64,000 nt of DNA from Trichococcus pasteurii (GCF_900112935.1 NZ_FONM01000001.1:248001-312000), one strand, 5' to 3'. Positions 11,371 through 21,986 are shown, counted from the stretch's first letter. A program made the numbers and translations. The notes: generated from the sequence alone by a model not told the origin.

Positions 11371-13164
11371 TTATTCGTTTGGATATTCCAAAGCTTTCTT
11401 ACCTTCATCACCGGTGCTGACGCGGATGACGTTCTCTACATTATAGATGAAGATTTTTCCGTCACCAATATTGCCTGTATACAATGCTTTTCTGGCAGCA
11501 TCGACTACCTCTTGGACGGGCACGGTGCTGACGACAACTTCGATGCGGATCTTCGGCAGCAGATCGGCTTCGGTCTCGACGCCGCGGTAATAAGTAGTAT
11601 GACCCTTTTGCATGCCGTAGCCGAATACGTCGAAAACGGTCATGCCTGTGATGCCGATGTTGTTCAATGCTTTTTTCAGACCTTCAAATTTACTTTCATT
11701 CGTGATGATTTCAATTTTGGTGATTTTGTTTTGAGCATCGAAACCGCCTGTTGTTGCGCCGGATGCTTGGTATTCCACAACCACTGATTTGTTCAGGTCA
11801 TCAAATGATGCATTCGCGAAGGCCAGTTCCGGACCGTTATTCGCGAAAGTGCGCTCTTGGAATTTTTGGAAGGCCGTTCTTAATTCGCCCGGAACAACGG
11901 ATGGATCAGTATTTGAATAATTGGCATCACTCAAAGCTACTGCAAGACTGCCGTATGCTGTTTCCCCATGGACTGCATAATCCAAACCGATTTCTTCCTC
12001 TTCCTCGGAGACGCGCAAGGGCATAAATTGACTGATTAACTTCAACAAGAGATAGGACACAATGCCGGCATATGCAAGTACAGCCAAAATGCTGATGACT
12101 TCAGCTATCAAAAGAGAGGCGCTGCCGTCAACCAAACCGCCTTCAATGGCAGGGTTGATGCTGCTTGATGCGAAGATACCTGTTGCGATTCCGCCCCAGA
12201 TACCTCCGATGCCGTGGCAACCGAATGCATCAAGTGCATCATCATAGTTAAACTTCTTCTTCAGGACGGATACGCCATAGAAGCAGACGATTCCGCCGAT
12301 GAAACCGATGGCCAAAGCCGAAATCGGGCTGACGAATCCGGCACCAGGCGTAATGGAAACCAGACCTGCAACGATACCGCTGACGAATCCAAGTGCAGTC
12401 GGTTTCTTATGGATTATCCATTCACAGATCATCCAGCTGATACCGGCAGTGGCAGCGGCGGTGTTTGTAGTGATGAAGGCATCCAGCGCAATATCGTTGA
12501 TTGCCAAAGCACTTCCGGCATTGAAACCGAACCAGCCGAACAAAAGAAGGCCGGCGCCAATCATCGTCATCGGGATATTATGCGGCTTGACGGAATCGTG
12601 GTTTTTCCTTTTGCCAAGATAAATCGCTGCTACCAGAGCCGAAATCCCTGAACTGATATGGATGACGCTCCCGCCAGCGAAGTCGAGTGCGCCCAGTTCG
12701 CGGATCCAACCGCCATTGCCCCAGATCCAATGGGCAATCGGATCATAGACGAAAGTCGTCCATAAAAGGATGAAAGCAAGGAAGGCAGGGAACTTCATGC
12801 GTTCCGCGATGCTTCCTGAAATCAAGGCTGGAGTGATGATGGCGAAAGCCATCTGGAACATCATGAAGAGCTGATGCGGGATGGTCGGCGCATAATCGAT
12901 CGGAGCGAAGCCGACACCGTTGAGCAAGGTGAAGGACAAATCGCCGAAGAATTTCGAGTCGCCTCCGAATACAAAAGAATAGCCGAATAATAGCCATTGG
13001 ATGGAAACGACTGCGATGGCAGCGTAACTGTGCATCGTCGTGCTGAGGACATTTTTCTTCCGGACCATCCCTCCGTAGAATAGGGATAAAGCGGGTGTCA
13101 TCATCATGACTAAGATCGTTGCTAGGAAGACGAAAGTTGTGTCTGCATAATTAATGTTCTCCAT
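11371..13164 (-). CDS. amtB: Ammonium transporter fused to a C-terminal PII (GlnB/GlnK) domain
   Basis: 597 residues. Residues 1-about 385 are a complete Amt channel: FYGGMVRKKN near TM1, D161 with FAGGSVIH, and the twin pore histidines H169 (SVIHISSG) and H317 (GCHGIGGIWGG). The conserved cytosolic tail GLDYAVHGETAY follows (about 393-404). After a linker of about 75 residues, residues 481-597 are a full PII domain with T-loop (GYGMQKGHTTYYRG) and TGNIGDGKIF. Aligned to E. coli GlnB (offset 480), uridylylation site Y51 is T531, R38 is M518 and R103 is S583, so signalling should not use GlnD-type uridylylation and nucleotide binding may differ. The fusion should give built-in gating by nitrogen status. 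It lies opposite to its ribosomal neighbours. Confidence 0.95.
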   Translation of the reverse strand: MENINYADTTFVFLATILVMMMTPALSLFYGGMVRKKNVLSTTMHSYAAIAVVSIQWLLFGYSFVFGGDSKFFGDLSFTLLNGVGFAPIDYAPTIPHQLFMMFQMAFAIITPALISGSIAERMKFPAFLAFILLWTTFVYDPIAHWIWGNGGWIRELGALDFAGGSVIHISSGISALVAAIYLGKRKNHDSVKPHNIPMTMIGAGLLLFGWFGFNAGSALAINDIALDAFITTNTAAATAGISWMICEWIIHKKPTALGFVSGIVAGLVSITPGAGFVSPISALAIGFIGGIVCFYGVSVLKKKFNYDDALDAFGCHGIGGIWGGIATGIFASSSINPAIEGGLVDGSASLLIAEVISILAVLAYAGIVSYLLLKLISQFMPLRVSEEEEEIGLDYAVHGETAYGSLAVALSDANYSNTDPSVVPGELRTAFQKFQERTFANNGPELAFANASFDDLNKSVVVEYQASGATTGGFDAQNKITKIEIITNESKFEGLKKALNNIGITGMTVFDVFGYGMQKGHTTYYRGVETEADLLPKIRIEVVVSTVPVQEVVDAARKALYTGNIGDGKIFIYNVENVIRVSTGDEGKKALEYPNE

Positions 13165-13267
13165 GTAGATTCTCCTTCTGCTGATAAATTATTTTGTATG
13201 ACTACTTTGTGATGTCCTTTACTTTACACCCTAAAAAATATAAAAGCATCAAAATGATGACGACTTG

Positions 13268-13284
13268 CGTCATGAAATATGACA
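13268..13284 (-). promoter_or_regulatory. Possible GlnR box upstream of amtB
   Basis: On the minus strand TGTCATATTTCATGACG matches the GlnR/TnrA pattern TGTNA-N7-TNACA with one mismatch at the last base. It lies about 36 bp upstream of a possible minus-strand -10 (TATATT, 13237-13242). A perfect box occurs upstream of glnQ in this window. Confidence 0.4.
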
Positions 13285-13731
13285 TGATCAAGGCGTTATT
13301 GCGGCTGAAGGCTGCTCGTGATGCCCTGGCAGCAAAAAAAGGCTAATGCGCGCGCAATAAGTGCTGCGGGGACGTCATAAAATTGATTTAATCATGTAAA
13401 TCGCGTGAAGATAGCTCACATGGAATAGGTCAACGACAAAAAACGCTGGAATTTGGGCAATATATCAGCAAAAACCATTCGTTTCTCAAAAAGAAAAAAC
13501 CAGCAAATGCAGTTCGGAAATACTGTTTCTTCTATAATATAGGGAAAGCGATAATGGCAGAGCGGAGAGCCGAAAAGCAAAATGACGATCATAAGGAAGA
13601 AACTTTTCCAGTAGGCTTGCAATCTTCTTGCGGATCAGTATAATAGTGAAGGGACAAAATGCTTCATAGTGCGCCGGCAATACTGGTCATTTAGGCAGCA
13701 ACGGAAATTACAGATTATTTTCAGAAAAGAC
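13285..13731. other. Intergenic stretch without a supported gene
   Basis: Short ORFs occur here but lack ribosome sites and recognisable sequence. I see no tRNA, repeat array or clear promoter until 13732. Confidence 0.5.
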
Positions 13732-13760
13732 TTGCTTTAACTGATGTGATTATGTATAAT
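13732..13760 (+). promoter_or_regulatory. Promoter of the S10-spc-alpha operon
   Basis: TTGCTT, 17 bases, consensus TATAAT, giving a leader of about 165 bases before rpsJ. Confidence 0.75.
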
Positions 13761-13933
13761 ATATTGGTACGGCATTCATGGTTATGAATAATGTATTGGT
13801 GACCGTTCAAGCGGGAACCGCAGCTAAGAGACGAGAGGTTGCGACACACCCGGTCGCTTTGTCACGGCGGGTGTGCCGGGGAATTTTCGTGGAGCTAGTC
13901 TTATGAATTACATCTGACGAAGGAGGGAACAAC
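13761..13933 (+). promoter_or_regulatory. Structured leader of the S10 operon
   Basis: Several hairpins are visible: ATTCAT/ATGAAT near 13775, GTTC/GAAC near 13805, and a strong stem CACACCCG (13845-13852) with CGGGTGTG (13868-13875). S10-operon leaders are known targets of ribosomal-protein feedback (L4 in E. coli). Feedback here is inferred from position and structure. AAGGAGG for rpsJ lies at its end. Confidence 0.55.
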
Positions 13934-14242
13934 ATGGCAAAACAAAAAATACGTATTCGTTTAAAAGCATATGAACACCGTGCTCTTGATCAATCAGCGG
14001 ATAAAATCGTGGAAACAGCAAAAAGAACGGGAGCTACCGTTTCTGGTCCGATTCCATTGCCGACTGAAAGACAACTATACACAGTGATCCGTGCTACTCA
14101 CAAGTACAAAGATTCTCGTGAGCAGTTCGAAATGCTTACACACAAACGTCTAATCGACATCATCAACCCAACAACAAAAACTGTTGACGCTTTGATGAAG
14201 CTTGACTTACCAAGCGGCGTAGACATCGAAATCAAATTATAA
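13934..14242 (+). CDS. rpsJ: 30S ribosomal protein S10
   Basis: Head protein of the 30S subunit and, as NusE, a transcription antitermination partner of NusB. 102 residues; [15 protein letters not shown] at the start and the loop [15 protein letters not shown] are characteristic. AAGGAGG precedes ATG. First gene of the long ribosomal operon, transcribed from 13732. Confidence 0.98.
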   Translation: MAKQKIRIRLKAYEHRALDQSADKIVETAKRTGATVSGPIPLPTERQLYTVIRATHKYKDSREQFEMLTHKRLIDIINPTTKTVDALMKLDLPSGVDIEIKL

Positions 14243-14280
14243 TCAAACCTATCATATAAAAAACAAACGGAGGTGTTACC

Positions 14281-14919
14281 ATGACCAAAGGAATCTTAGG
14301 CAAAAAAGTAGGAATGACTCAATTCTTTACTGCAAACGGTGAGTTAGTACCAGTTACAGTTATCGAAGCTACTCCAAACGTTGTTTTACAGGTTAAAACT
14401 AACGAAACAGACGGCTACGAAGCGGTACAACTAGGCTACCAAGAAATGCGTGAAGTATTGTCAAACAAACCTGCTAAGGGTCATGCAGCAAAAGCAAAAA
14501 CTGCTCCTAAGCGCTTCATTCGTGAATTTAACAATGTTGAGCTGGGAGAATACGAAGTAGGAAAAGAAATCAAAGTTGATATCTTTGAAGCAGGCGACAT
14601 TGTTGATGTCACTGGTACCACTAAAGGACATGGTTTCCAAGGCGTAATCAAACGTCACGGACAAAGCCGCGGACCAATGGCCCACGGATCACGTTACCAC
14701 CGTCGTCCTGGTTCAATGGGTGCTGCTTCATTCCCATCCCGCGTATTCAAAGGTAAAAAATTAGCAGGACGTATGGGTAACGATCGCGTTACTATCCAAA
14801 ACCTTGAAATCGTTATGGTTGACGTTGAGAAAAACGTTATCCTGATCAAAGGCAACGTACCTGGTTCTAAAAAATCATTAATCGAAATCAAAGCAGCTCG
14901 CAAAGCTGTTAAAAAATAA
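14281..14919 (+). CDS. rplC: 50S ribosomal protein L3
   Basis: Early-assembly 50S protein whose loop reaches the peptidyl transferase centre. 212 residues; starts [15 protein letters not shown] and has the central loop with [21 protein letters not shown] precedes ATG. Confidence 0.98.
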   Translation: MTKGILGKKVGMTQFFTANGELVPVTVIEATPNVVLQVKTNETDGYEAVQLGYQEMREVLSNKPAKGHAAKAKTAPKRFIREFNNVELGEYEVGKEIKVDIFEAGDIVDVTGTTKGHGFQGVIKRHGQSRGPMAHGSRYHRRPGSMGAASFPSRVFKGKKLAGRMGNDRVTIQNLEIVMVDVEKNVILIKGNVPGSKKSLIEIKAARKAVKK

Positions 14920-14946
14920 CAAAAAAAGAGAGGAGGAACGAGAATA

Positions 14947-15570
14947 ATGCCAAACGTAGCCTTATTTAAACAAGATGGAACACAAAACGGTGAAGTAACT
15001 TTGAATGAAGAAATCTTTGGGATCGAGCCTAACGAAAACGTTGTTTACGATGCAATCATCATGCAACGCGCTTCATTAAGACAAGGAACTCACGCAGTAA
15101 AAAACCGCAGCGCTGTCAGCGGTGGTGGTCGTAAACCATGGAAACAAAAAGGAACAGGCCGTGCACGCCAAGGTTCAATCCGTTCACCACAATGGGTTGG
15201 CGGTGGAGTTGTCTTTGGACCAACACCTCGTTCTTACAGCTATAAATTAAACAAGAAAGTTCGTCGCTTAGCTATCAAATCAGTTCTTTCAACGAAAGTT
15301 GCTGAAGGAGACTTGATCGTAGTTGAAACATTGAACTTCGACGCACCAAAAACAAAAGAATTTGCAAATGTGTTGAAAAATCTTAACGTTGATACGAAAG
15401 TATTGGTTGTTGTAGAAAACGACAACGATTTTGCAGCATTATCAGCACGTAACCTTCCTGGTGTAACAGTCGTTAACGAAACAGGAATCAACGTATTGGA
15501 TGTTGTTTCAAACAACAAACTGATCTTAACACAAGCTGCTCTTTCTAAGGTAGAGGAGGCTCTTAAATAA
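14947..15570 (+). CDS. rplD: 50S ribosomal protein L4
   Basis: Exit-tunnel protein. 207 residues, with the extended loop [18 protein letters not shown] and [15 protein letters not shown]; this tip is where macrolide-resistance changes occur and it looks wild type. Probable feedback regulator of this operon by analogy with E. coli. Its stop overlaps the rplW start by one base. Confidence 0.98.
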   Translation: MPNVALFKQDGTQNGEVTLNEEIFGIEPNENVVYDAIIMQRASLRQGTHAVKNRSAVSGGGRKPWKQKGTGRARQGSIRSPQWVGGGVVFGPTPRSYSYKLNKKVRRLAIKSVLSTKVAEGDLIVVETLNFDAPKTKEFANVLKNLNVDTKVLVVVENDNDFAALSARNLPGVTVVNETGINVLDVVSNNKLILTQAALSKVEEALK

Positions 15571-15854
15571 TGGAAGCAACAGACGTTATCAAACGCCCAA
15601 TCATTACGGAAGCTTCTATGCTTGCGATGGATGAAAAGAAATATACCTTTGAAGTAGATGTACGTGCTAACAAAACGTTAGTTAAACAATCTGTCGAAGC
15701 ATTGTTCGGCGTAGATGTTAAAAACGTAAACATCATGAATGTTCGCGGCAAATTAAAACGTATGGGTAAATACAAAGGCTATACGAAAAAACGCCGTAAA
15801 GCAATCATCACTTTGACTGAAAATTCTAAAACAATCGAATTATTCGAAAATTAA
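15570..15854 (+). CDS. rplW: 50S ribosomal protein L23
   Basis: Tunnel-exit protein and docking site for trigger factor and SRP. 94 residues, with [11 protein letters not shown] at the N-terminus and the [19 protein letters not shown] loop. One-base overlap with rplD (TAATG) implies coupled translation; the ribosome site AGAGGAGG lies inside rplD. Confidence 0.98.
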   Translation: MEATDVIKRPIITEASMLAMDEKKYTFEVDVRANKTLVKQSVEALFGVDVKNVNIMNVRGKLKRMGKYKGYTKKRRKAIITLTENSKTIELFEN

Positions 15855-15888
15855 TCTTTTGAAATAATCAAATAGGAGGGGAAAAAAC

Positions 15889-16719
15889 GTGGCGATTAAG
15901 AAATACAAACCTACCACAAACGGCCGTCGTAATATGACTGGTTCTGATTTCGCAGAGATCACAAAAACAACACCTGAGAAATCTTTGATCGAACCAATCA
16001 AAAGAAAAGCCGGTCGTAACAACCAAGGTAAAATTACAGTTCGTCATCAAGCGGGTGGACACAAACGTGCTTACCGTGTGATCGACTTCAAACGTAATAA
16101 AGATGGAGTTATTGGTATCGTCAAAGCTGTCGAGTACGATCCAAACCGCACTGCAAACATCGCATTGATCCAATATGTTGATGGAATCAAAACTTACATT
16201 ATTGCCCCTAAAGGCATCGAAGTAGGCCAACAAATCGAATCTGGAGTAGGATCTGATATCAAAATCGGAAACGCAATGCCATTGGCAAACATCCCAGTCG
16301 GTACTGTTATCCACAACATCGAAACAAAACCAGGCAAAGGCGGTCAATTGATCCGTTCAGCTGGTACAAGTGCTCAAGTACTTGGACAAGAAGGTAAATA
16401 TACATTAGTTCGTTTGAACTCAAGCGAAGTACGTTTAATCCTTTCAACTTGCCGTGCAACAATCGGTTCAGTAGGTAACGAACAACACGAATTGATCAAC
16501 ATCGGTAAAGCCGGACGTAACCGTTGGTTGGGTAAACGCCCTACAGTCCGCGGTTCTGTAATGAACCCTAACGATCACCCACACGGTGGTGGTGAAGGTA
16601 AATCTCCAATCGGACGCAAAGCGCCAGTTACTCCTTGGGGTAAACCTGCTCTTGGTTACAAAACTCGTAGCAAGAAGGCTAAATCTAGCAAGCTGATCGT
16701 TCGCGGACGCAAAAAATAA
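15889..16719 (+). CDS. rplB: 50S ribosomal protein L2
   Basis: 23S rRNA-binding protein near the peptidyl transferase centre, needed for subunit joining. 276 residues. The C-terminal [12 protein letters not shown] with the conserved histidine (HPHGGGEG) is present. It starts at GTG 15889 behind GGAGGGG; the N-terminus [16 protein letters not shown] is standard. Confidence 0.98.
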   Translation: MAIKKYKPTTNGRRNMTGSDFAEITKTTPEKSLIEPIKRKAGRNNQGKITVRHQAGGHKRAYRVIDFKRNKDGVIGIVKAVEYDPNRTANIALIQYVDGIKTYIIAPKGIEVGQQIESGVGSDIKIGNAMPLANIPVGTVIHNIETKPGKGGQLIRSAGTSAQVLGQEGKYTLVRLNSSEVRLILSTCRATIGSVGNEQHELINIGKAGRNRWLGKRPTVRGSVMNPNDHPHGGGEGKSPIGRKAPVTPWGKPALGYKTRSKKAKSSKLIVRGRKK

Positions 16720-16772
16720 TTATCACAACAATAATTGACTGAAGCAACACATAATCGAAAGGAGGCTTCACC

Positions 16773-17054
16773 ATGGGTCGTAGTTTGAAAAAAGGACCTT
16801 TTGTCGATGAACATTTAATTAAGAAAGTTGAAGCTGCTCTAGCTAGCGAAAAGAAACAAGTAATCAAAACTTGGTCTCGCCGCTCTACAATTTTCCCACA
16901 ATTCATCGGTCAAACGATTGCAGTTTATGATGGAAGAAAACACGTTCCAGTTTACATTCAAGAAGACATGGTAGGACACAAATTAGGAGAATTCGCTCCA
17001 ACAAGAACATACCGTGGCCATGCCGCAGACGACAAGAAAACAGGTCGCCGTTAA
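16773..17054 (+). CDS. rpsS: 30S ribosomal protein S19
   Basis: Head protein that forms a bridge to the 50S subunit. 93 residues; starts [14 protein letters not shown] and ends with [20 protein letters not shown] precedes ATG. Confidence 0.98.
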   Translation: MGRSLKKGPFVDEHLIKKVEAALASEKKQVIKTWSRRSTIFPQFIGQTIAVYDGRKHVPVYIQEDMVGHKLGEFAPTRTYRGHAADDKKTGRR

Positions 17055-17074
17055 TTACGAGGGGAGGAAATAAC

Positions 17075-17431
17075 ATGCCAGAACAAATCACAGCTGCAAA
17101 AGCATCTGCACAAACTGTTCGCATTGCCGCTCGTAAGGTTCGTTTAGTAGTGGATCTTATCAGAGGCAAGAGCATCGGAGAAGCAATCTCCATTCTGAAA
17201 TTCACACCGCGTGGCGCTTCGCCCGTTGTAGAAAAAGTGTTGATGTCAGCAATTGCTAATGCAGAACATAATTATGATTTAGATATCGAAAACTTGGTAG
17301 TAAGCGAGGCTTATGTTAACGAAGGACCAACGATGAAACGTTTCCGTCCACGTGCAAAAGGTTCAGCTTCACCAATCATGAAACGTACTAGCCACATCAC
17401 AATCGTGGTATCAGAAAAGAAGGAGGGATAA
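17075..17431 (+). CDS. rplV: 50S ribosomal protein L22
   Basis: Tunnel-wall protein contacting all 23S domains. 118 residues; [14 protein letters not shown] near the start and the beta-hairpin [18 protein letters not shown] that lines the tunnel. The ribosome site for rpsC lies inside its 3' end. Confidence 0.98.
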   Translation: MPEQITAAKASAQTVRIAARKVRLVVDLIRGKSIGEAISILKFTPRGASPVVEKVLMSAIANAEHNYDLDIENLVVSEAYVNEGPTMKRFRPRAKGSASPIMKRTSHITIVVSEKKEG

Positions 17432-17434
17432 TCT

Positions 17435-18091
17435 GTGGGTCAAAAAATTCATCCATTAGGATTGCGTGTCGGCATCATCCGTGACTGGGATGCTAAATGG
17501 TACGCTGAAAAAGATTTCGCAGCTTTCTTACATGAAGATTTACGTATCCGTAAATATATCGAAAAGAACTTAAGCGAAGCTTCTGTTTCTAAAATCGAAA
17601 TCGAACGTGCCGCTAACCGCGTGAACGTTTCAATTCATACTGCCAAACCTGGTATGGTAATCGGTAAAGGCGGTTCTGAAGTAGAAAAAACTCGTAAAGA
17701 GTTAAATGAACTTACTGGTAAAAAAGTACACATCAACATCGTGGAAATCAAAAGACCAGACTTGGATGCTAAATTGGTTGCTGAAGGTATCGCTAAACAG
17801 TTGGAAAACCGTGTAGCTTTCCGTCGTGCTCAAAAACAAGCTATCCAACGTACAATGAGATCTGGCGCTAAAGGGATCAAAACGCAAGTTTCTGGTCGTT
17901 TGAATGGTGCAGATATCGCTCGTGCTGAAACTCATGCTGAAGGAACTGTTCCATTGCATACATTGCGTGCGGACATCGACTACGCTTGGGAAGAAGCTGA
18001 CACAACTTATGGTAAATTAGGCGTTAAAGTTTGGATTTACCGTGGTGAGGTTTTACCAGCAAAAAAAACAACTGAGAAAGGAGGGAAATAA
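17435..18091 (+). CDS. rpsC: 30S ribosomal protein S3
   Basis: mRNA-entry protein with helicase activity together with S4 and S5. 218 residues; starts [17 protein letters not shown] and has the KH-domain GxxG in [13 protein letters not shown] start, three bases after rplV, with AGGAGGG 11 bases upstream. Confidence 0.98.
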   Translation: MGQKIHPLGLRVGIIRDWDAKWYAEKDFAAFLHEDLRIRKYIEKNLSEASVSKIEIERAANRVNVSIHTAKPGMVIGKGGSEVEKTRKELNELTGKKVHINIVEIKRPDLDAKLVAEGIAKQLENRVAFRRAQKQAIQRTMRSGAKGIKTQVSGRLNGADIARAETHAEGTVPLHTLRADIDYAWEEADTTYGKLGVKVWIYRGEVLPAKKTTEKGGK

Positions 18092-18094
18092 CCA

Positions 18095-18529
18095 ATGTTA
18101 GTACCTAAACGTGTAAAACACCGTCGTGAGTTCCGTGGAAAAATGCGCGGAGAAGCTAAAGGCGGAAAAGAAGTAGTATTCGGTGAATTTGGTTTGCAAG
18201 CTGTTGACTCTCATTGGATCACAAACCGTCAGATCGAAGCTGCTCGTATCGCTATGACTCGTTACATGAAACGTGGTGGGAAAGTTTGGATCAAAATATT
18301 CCCTCACAAATCATATACATCCAAAGCTATCGGAGTCCGTATGGGTTCTGGTAAAGGGGCTCCTGAAGGTTGGGTATCTCCAGTTAAACGCGGCAAGATC
18401 ATGTTCGAAGTAGCAGGCGTCCCTGAAGAAGTGGCACGCGAAGCTCTACGTCTTGCATCTCACAAATTGCCAGTTAAAACAAAAATTGTAAAACGTAAAG
18501 AAATTGGTGGTGAATCGAATGAAGGCTAA
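18095..18529 (+). CDS. rplP: 50S ribosomal protein L16
   Basis: Binds near the A-site tRNA elbow. 144 residues; [18 protein letters not shown] at the start and [15 protein letters not shown] in the core. Its 3' end overlaps the rpmC start by 11 bases. Confidence 0.98.
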   Translation: MLVPKRVKHRREFRGKMRGEAKGGKEVVFGEFGLQAVDSHWITNRQIEAARIAMTRYMKRGGKVWIKIFPHKSYTSKAIGVRMGSGKGAPEGWVSPVKRGKIMFEVAGVPEEVAREALRLASHKLPVKTKIVKRKEIGGESNEG

Positions 18530-18713
18530 TGAACTTAAAGAGTTATCCACTGCTGAAATGATTGAAAAAGAAAAACAATTCAAAGATGAATTATTCAATC
18601 TACGATTCCAACTTGCAACCGGCCAGTTAGAAAATACTGCCCGCTTGAAAGAAGTACGCAAATCAATTGCACGTATTAAAACTGTATTGCGACAACAAGA
18701 ATTGCAAAAATAG
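18519..18713 (+). CDS. rpmC: 50S ribosomal protein L29
   Basis: Small helical-hairpin protein at the tunnel exit. 64 residues from ATG 18519 ([10 protein letters not shown]). Upstream in-frame TTG and GTG codons fall inside rplP and the GGTGGTG ribosome site, so this start fits best. The KARVRT-type region is replaced by [16 protein letters not shown], typical of Lactobacillales. Confidence 0.97.
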   Translation: MKANELKELSTAEMIEKEKQFKDELFNLRFQLATGQLENTARLKEVRKSIARIKTVLRQQELQK

Positions 18714-18740
18714 TAGATCAGCAAAGGAGGTCACAACGAA

Positions 18741-19007
18741 ATGACTGAACAACGTAACCAACGTAAAGTCTACCAAGGTGTTGTTGTTTCCGATAAAATG
18801 GATAAAACAATCGTTGTAGAAGTATCTACAACTAAAACACATCCAACTTACGGCAAACGCGTTAAGTACTCTAAAAAGTACAAAGCACATGATGAAAACA
18901 ACCAAGCTAAAATGGGAGATGTAGTTAGAATTATGGAGACTCGTCCTCTATCTGCTACTAAAAACTTCCGCTTACTGGAAGTTGTTGAAGAATCAGTAAT
19001 CATCTAA
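18741..19007 (+). CDS. rpsQ: 30S ribosomal protein S17
   Basis: Early 16S rRNA-binding OB-fold protein. 88 residues, with [16 protein letters not shown] and the [11 protein letters not shown] end. AAAGGAGG precedes ATG. Confidence 0.98.
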   Translation: MTEQRNQRKVYQGVVVSDKMDKTIVVEVSTTKTHPTYGKRVKYSKKYKAHDENNQAKMGDVVRIMETRPLSATKNFRLLEVVEESVII

Positions 19008-19050
19008 TCAGACAAATAAATATTTTTATATCCGGAAGGAGGATACTGAC

Positions 19051-19419
19051 GTGATACAAACAGAATCCCGCTTAAGAGTTGCCGATAATTCAGGCGCTAA
19101 AGAAGTGTTAACTATCAAAGTTTTAGGTGGTTCAAACCGCAAATTCGCAGGAATTGGTGATACAATCGTCTGCACAGTAAAACAAGCTACACCCGGTGGT
19201 GTTGTCAAAAAGGGTGATGTAGTTAAAGCTGTTATCGTTCGTACGAAACACGGCGCACACCGTAAAGATGGTTCTTACATCAAATTTGACGAAAATGCTT
19301 GTGTAATCATTCGTGACGACAAGAGCCCTCGTGGAACACGTATCTTTGGACCAGTTGCACGTGAATTGCGTGACAACAACTACATGAAGATCGTTTCCCT
19401 TGCTCCAGAAGTATTGTAA
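19051..19419 (+). CDS. rplN: 50S ribosomal protein L14
   Basis: Subunit-interface protein and target of silencing factor RsfS. 122 residues; starts [17 protein letters not shown] and contains the conserved [16 protein letters not shown] start behind GGAAGGAGG. Confidence 0.98.
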   Translation: MIQTESRLRVADNSGAKEVLTIKVLGGSNRKFAGIGDTIVCTVKQATPGGVVKKGDVVKAVIVRTKHGAHRKDGSYIKFDENACVIIRDDKSPRGTRIFGPVARELRDNNYMKIVSLAPEVL

Positions 19420-19453
19420 TCAACTGTCATAAATGAAGGAGGTGCAACAAAGC

Positions 19454-19762
19454 ATGCACGTAAAAACTGGTGATAAAGTTAAAGTCATTACTGGAAAAGA
19501 TAAAGGTAAAGAAGGAGTCATCCTTAAAACTTTCCCTAAAAAAGATCGTGTTATTGTCGAAGGCATTAATATTGTCAAGAAACATCGCAAAGCTTCCCAA
19601 ACAAACCCAACAGGTGGAATTCTTGAAGAAGCAGCACCTATCCATGTTTCTAACATTATGTTAATTGATGCTAAAACTGGCGAACCTACTCGCGTAGGAT
19701 CTAAAGTCGTAGATGGCAAAAAAGTCCGCGTTTCCAAAAAAACCGGCGAAATCATTGATTAA
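19454..19762 (+). CDS. rplX: 50S ribosomal protein L24
   Basis: Assembly-initiator protein of the 50S subunit with a KOW motif ([18 protein letters not shown]). 102 residues from ATG 19454. An in-frame ATG at 19433 is rejected because the strong AAGGAGGTG site follows it and lies 11 bases before 19454. Confidence 0.97.
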   Translation: MHVKTGDKVKVITGKDKGKEGVILKTFPKKDRVIVEGINIVKKHRKASQTNPTGGILEEAAPIHVSNIMLIDAKTGEPTRVGSKVVDGKKVRVSKKTGEIID

Positions 19763-19788
19763 TTATTAGAGGAAGGAGGATATTCTAA

Positions 19789-20328
19789 ATGAACCGTTTA
19801 AAAGAAAGATATACAAAAGAAATCGTTCCATCATTGATGGAAAAATTTGAATACACTTCAATCATGCAAGCACCTAAAATTGACAAAATCGTCATCAACA
19901 TGGGTGTGGGTGATGCTGTTTCAAACACAAAAAACTTGGATAAAGCAGTTGAAGAACTAACTTTGATCTCTGGTCAAAAACCAGTCATCACGTTGGCTAA
20001 AAAATCAATCGCTGCATTCCGTTTACGTGAAGGTATGCCTATCGGCACTAAAGTTACTTTACGTGGCGAAAGAATGTACGACTTCTTGGATAAACTAGTA
20101 ACAGTTTCATTACCACGTGTACGTGACTTCCGTGGGATCAGCAAAAAATCTTTTGATGGTCGTGGAAACTATACTTTAGGTATCAAAGAACAATTGATTT
20201 TCCCAGAAGTTGACTATGATAGAGTCGACAAAGTACGTGGTATGGATATCGTTATCGTAACTACTGCTAACACTGACGAAGAATCAAGAGAATTATTGAC
20301 TCAACTTGGAATGCCATTCCAAAAATAA
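19789..20328 (+). CDS. rplE: 50S ribosomal protein L5
   Basis: 5S rRNA-binding protein of the central protuberance. 179 residues, with [29 protein letters not shown] and the C-terminal [13 protein letters not shown]. Confidence 0.98.
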   Translation: MNRLKERYTKEIVPSLMEKFEYTSIMQAPKIDKIVINMGVGDAVSNTKNLDKAVEELTLISGQKPVITLAKKSIAAFRLREGMPIGTKVTLRGERMYDFLDKLVTVSLPRVRDFRGISKKSFDGRGNYTLGIKEQLIFPEVDYDRVDKVRGMDIVIVTTANTDEESRELLTQLGMPFQK

Positions 20329-20348
20329 GCTAAGGAGGCGAATAATAA

Positions 20349-20534
20349 TTGGCTAAAAAATCCATGATTGCTAAAAACAAACGTCCCGCAAAACATTCTA
20401 CTCAAGCTTACTCTCGTTGTGAACGTTGCGGACGTCCACATTCAGTTTATCGCAAATTCAAACTTTGCCGTATTTGCTTCCGTGAACTTGCCTATAAAGG
20501 ACAAATTCCCGGCGTGAAAAAGGCTAGCTGGTAA
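20349..20534 (+). CDS. rpsN: 30S ribosomal protein S14, zinc type
   Basis: Short 61-residue form with two C-x-x-C pairs (CERCGRP and CRICFREL) that hold one zinc. The zinc form is the standard operon copy in Firmicutes, while a zinc-free paralogue often lies elsewhere. TTG start behind AAGGAGG. Confidence 0.98.
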   Translation: MAKKSMIAKNKRPAKHSTQAYSRCERCGRPHSVYRKFKLCRICFRELAYKGQIPGVKKASW

Positions 20535-20568
20535 TTTAACCATACTCGCAAAAGGAGGTATAATGTAA

Positions 20569-20967
20569 ATGGTCATGACAGATCCAATCGCAGATTTCTT
20601 AACTCGTATTCGTAATGCCAACATGGTACGTCACGAATCTTTAGAAGTGCCTGCATCAAAGACAAAATTAGAGATCGCTAACATTCTTAAGGCTGAAGGT
20701 TTCATCAAAAACTTTGATTACACTTCAGACGACAAACAAGGTGTTATCCGTGTATTCTTAAAATACGGTCCAAACAACGAACGCGTCATCACTGGTTTGA
20801 AACGTATTTCAAAACCAGGTTTGCGTGTATACGCTAAAACTGGCGACATCCCTAAAGTATTGAATGGTTTAGGAATCGCAATCGTGTCTACTTCTGAAGG
20901 TGTTATCACCGACAAAGAAGCAAGAGCGAAAAACATCGGCGGCGAAGTATTAGCTTACATTTGGTAA
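20569..20967 (+). CDS. rpsH: 30S ribosomal protein S8
   Basis: Primary 16S-binding protein; in E. coli it represses the spc operon. 132 residues, [20 protein letters not shown] start and the [14 protein letters not shown]-terminal motif. The first ATG is chosen as it follows AAAGGAGG by 10 bases and matches the B. subtilis N-terminus. Confidence 0.98.
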   Translation: MVMTDPIADFLTRIRNANMVRHESLEVPASKTKLEIANILKAEGFIKNFDYTSDDKQGVIRVFLKYGPNNERVITGLKRISKPGLRVYAKTGDIPKVLNGLGIAIVSTSEGVITDKEARAKNIGGEVLAYIW

Positions 20968-21008
20968 TTTTTTTTAAAAAATAAGAGAAAATAAGGAGGT
21001 GCAGCCCT

Positions 21009-21545
21009 GTGAGTCGTATTGGTAATAAAGCAATCGAAATCCCAGCTGGCGTAACCGTTACTCAACAAGGTAACACTGTTACGGTTAAAGGCCCTAAAGG
21101 CGAATTAACTAGCACATTTAATGAAATGATCGGTATCAATATCGAAGGAAACACTGTTACTTTCACTCGTCCTAACGAAGAGAAATTCACTAAATCCATT
21201 CACGGTACTACACGCGCGTTGTTGAACAACATGGTTGTAGGTGTATCTGAAGGATTTGCGAAAGAATTGGACTTAGTAGGGGTTGGGTACCGTGCTCAAT
21301 TGCAAGGCAAAAAACTTGTATTGAACGTAGGATATTCTCATCCAGTGGAATTCACACCTGAAGACGGTATTGAAGTGGAAGTACCAACTAACACTAAAAT
21401 CATCGTTAAAGGTTACGATAAAGCTAAAGTTGGCGCTTTGGCAGCCAACATCCGTGGCGTACGCCCACCAGAGCCTTACAAAGGTAAAGGTATCAAATAC
21501 GTTAACGAAATCATCCGTCGTAAAGAAGGTAAGACAGGTAAATAA
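21009..21545 (+). CDS. rplF: 50S ribosomal protein L6
   Basis: Binds near the sarcin-ricin loop and stalk base. 178 residues with a duplicated fold; [14 protein letters not shown] start and [15 protein letters not shown] end. GTG start behind AAGGAGG. Confidence 0.98.
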   Translation: MSRIGNKAIEIPAGVTVTQQGNTVTVKGPKGELTSTFNEMIGINIEGNTVTFTRPNEEKFTKSIHGTTRALLNNMVVGVSEGFAKELDLVGVGYRAQLQGKKLVLNVGYSHPVEFTPEDGIEVEVPTNTKIIVKGYDKAKVGALAANIRGVRPPEPYKGKGIKYVNEIIRRKEGKTGK

Positions 21546-21609
21546 TAGTCCGCTATTATTACTTGCTTCCTGAACGGCCCAACAAAATTAAAATAAAGAG
21601 GTGACAATT

Positions 21610-21966
21610 GTGATTACTAAACCAGATAAAAACAAAGTGCGCCAAGCTAGACACGCACGAGTAAGAAGAAAAATCTCTGGTACTGCAGAGTGCCCACGCT
21701 TGAACGTTTTTCGTTCCAACAAAAACATCTACGCTCAATTAATTGATGACGTAGCGGGTGTGACGCTAGCAAGTGCCTCTACAAAAGAATCAGAAATCGC
21801 AAACGGTACTAAAACTGAAGCTGCTGCTGCAGTTGGAAAACTAATTGCTGAACGTTCTGTTGCTAAAGGTATCAAAAAAGTAGTCTTTGACCGTGGTGGC
21901 TATCTGTACCATGGTCGTGTGCAGGCTTTGGCTGAAGCTGCCCGCGAAAATGGACTAGATTTCTAG
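21610..21966 (+). CDS. rplR: 50S ribosomal protein L18
   Basis: 5S rRNA-binding protein of the central protuberance. 118 residues from GTG 21610 (MITKPDKNK), matching the known N-terminus; an in-frame GTG at 21601 is part of the AGAGGTG ribosome site. [16 protein letters not shown] is the conserved C-terminal block. Confidence 0.96.
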   Translation: MITKPDKNKVRQARHARVRRKISGTAECPRLNVFRSNKNIYAQLIDDVAGVTLASASTKESEIANGTKTEAAAAVGKLIAERSVAKGIKKVVFDRGGYLYHGRVQALAEAARENGLDF

Positions 21967-21986
21967 GAAAAGGAGGATAACCACAC

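Noticed and set aside
12062-12651. Plus-strand ORFs opposite amtB
   Set aside because: They are antisense to a clear Amt channel and lack start signals.
13416-13680. Two short minus-strand ORFs in the amtB-rpsJ gap
   Set aside because: Hydrophobic low-complexity readings without ribosome sites or recognisable motifs.
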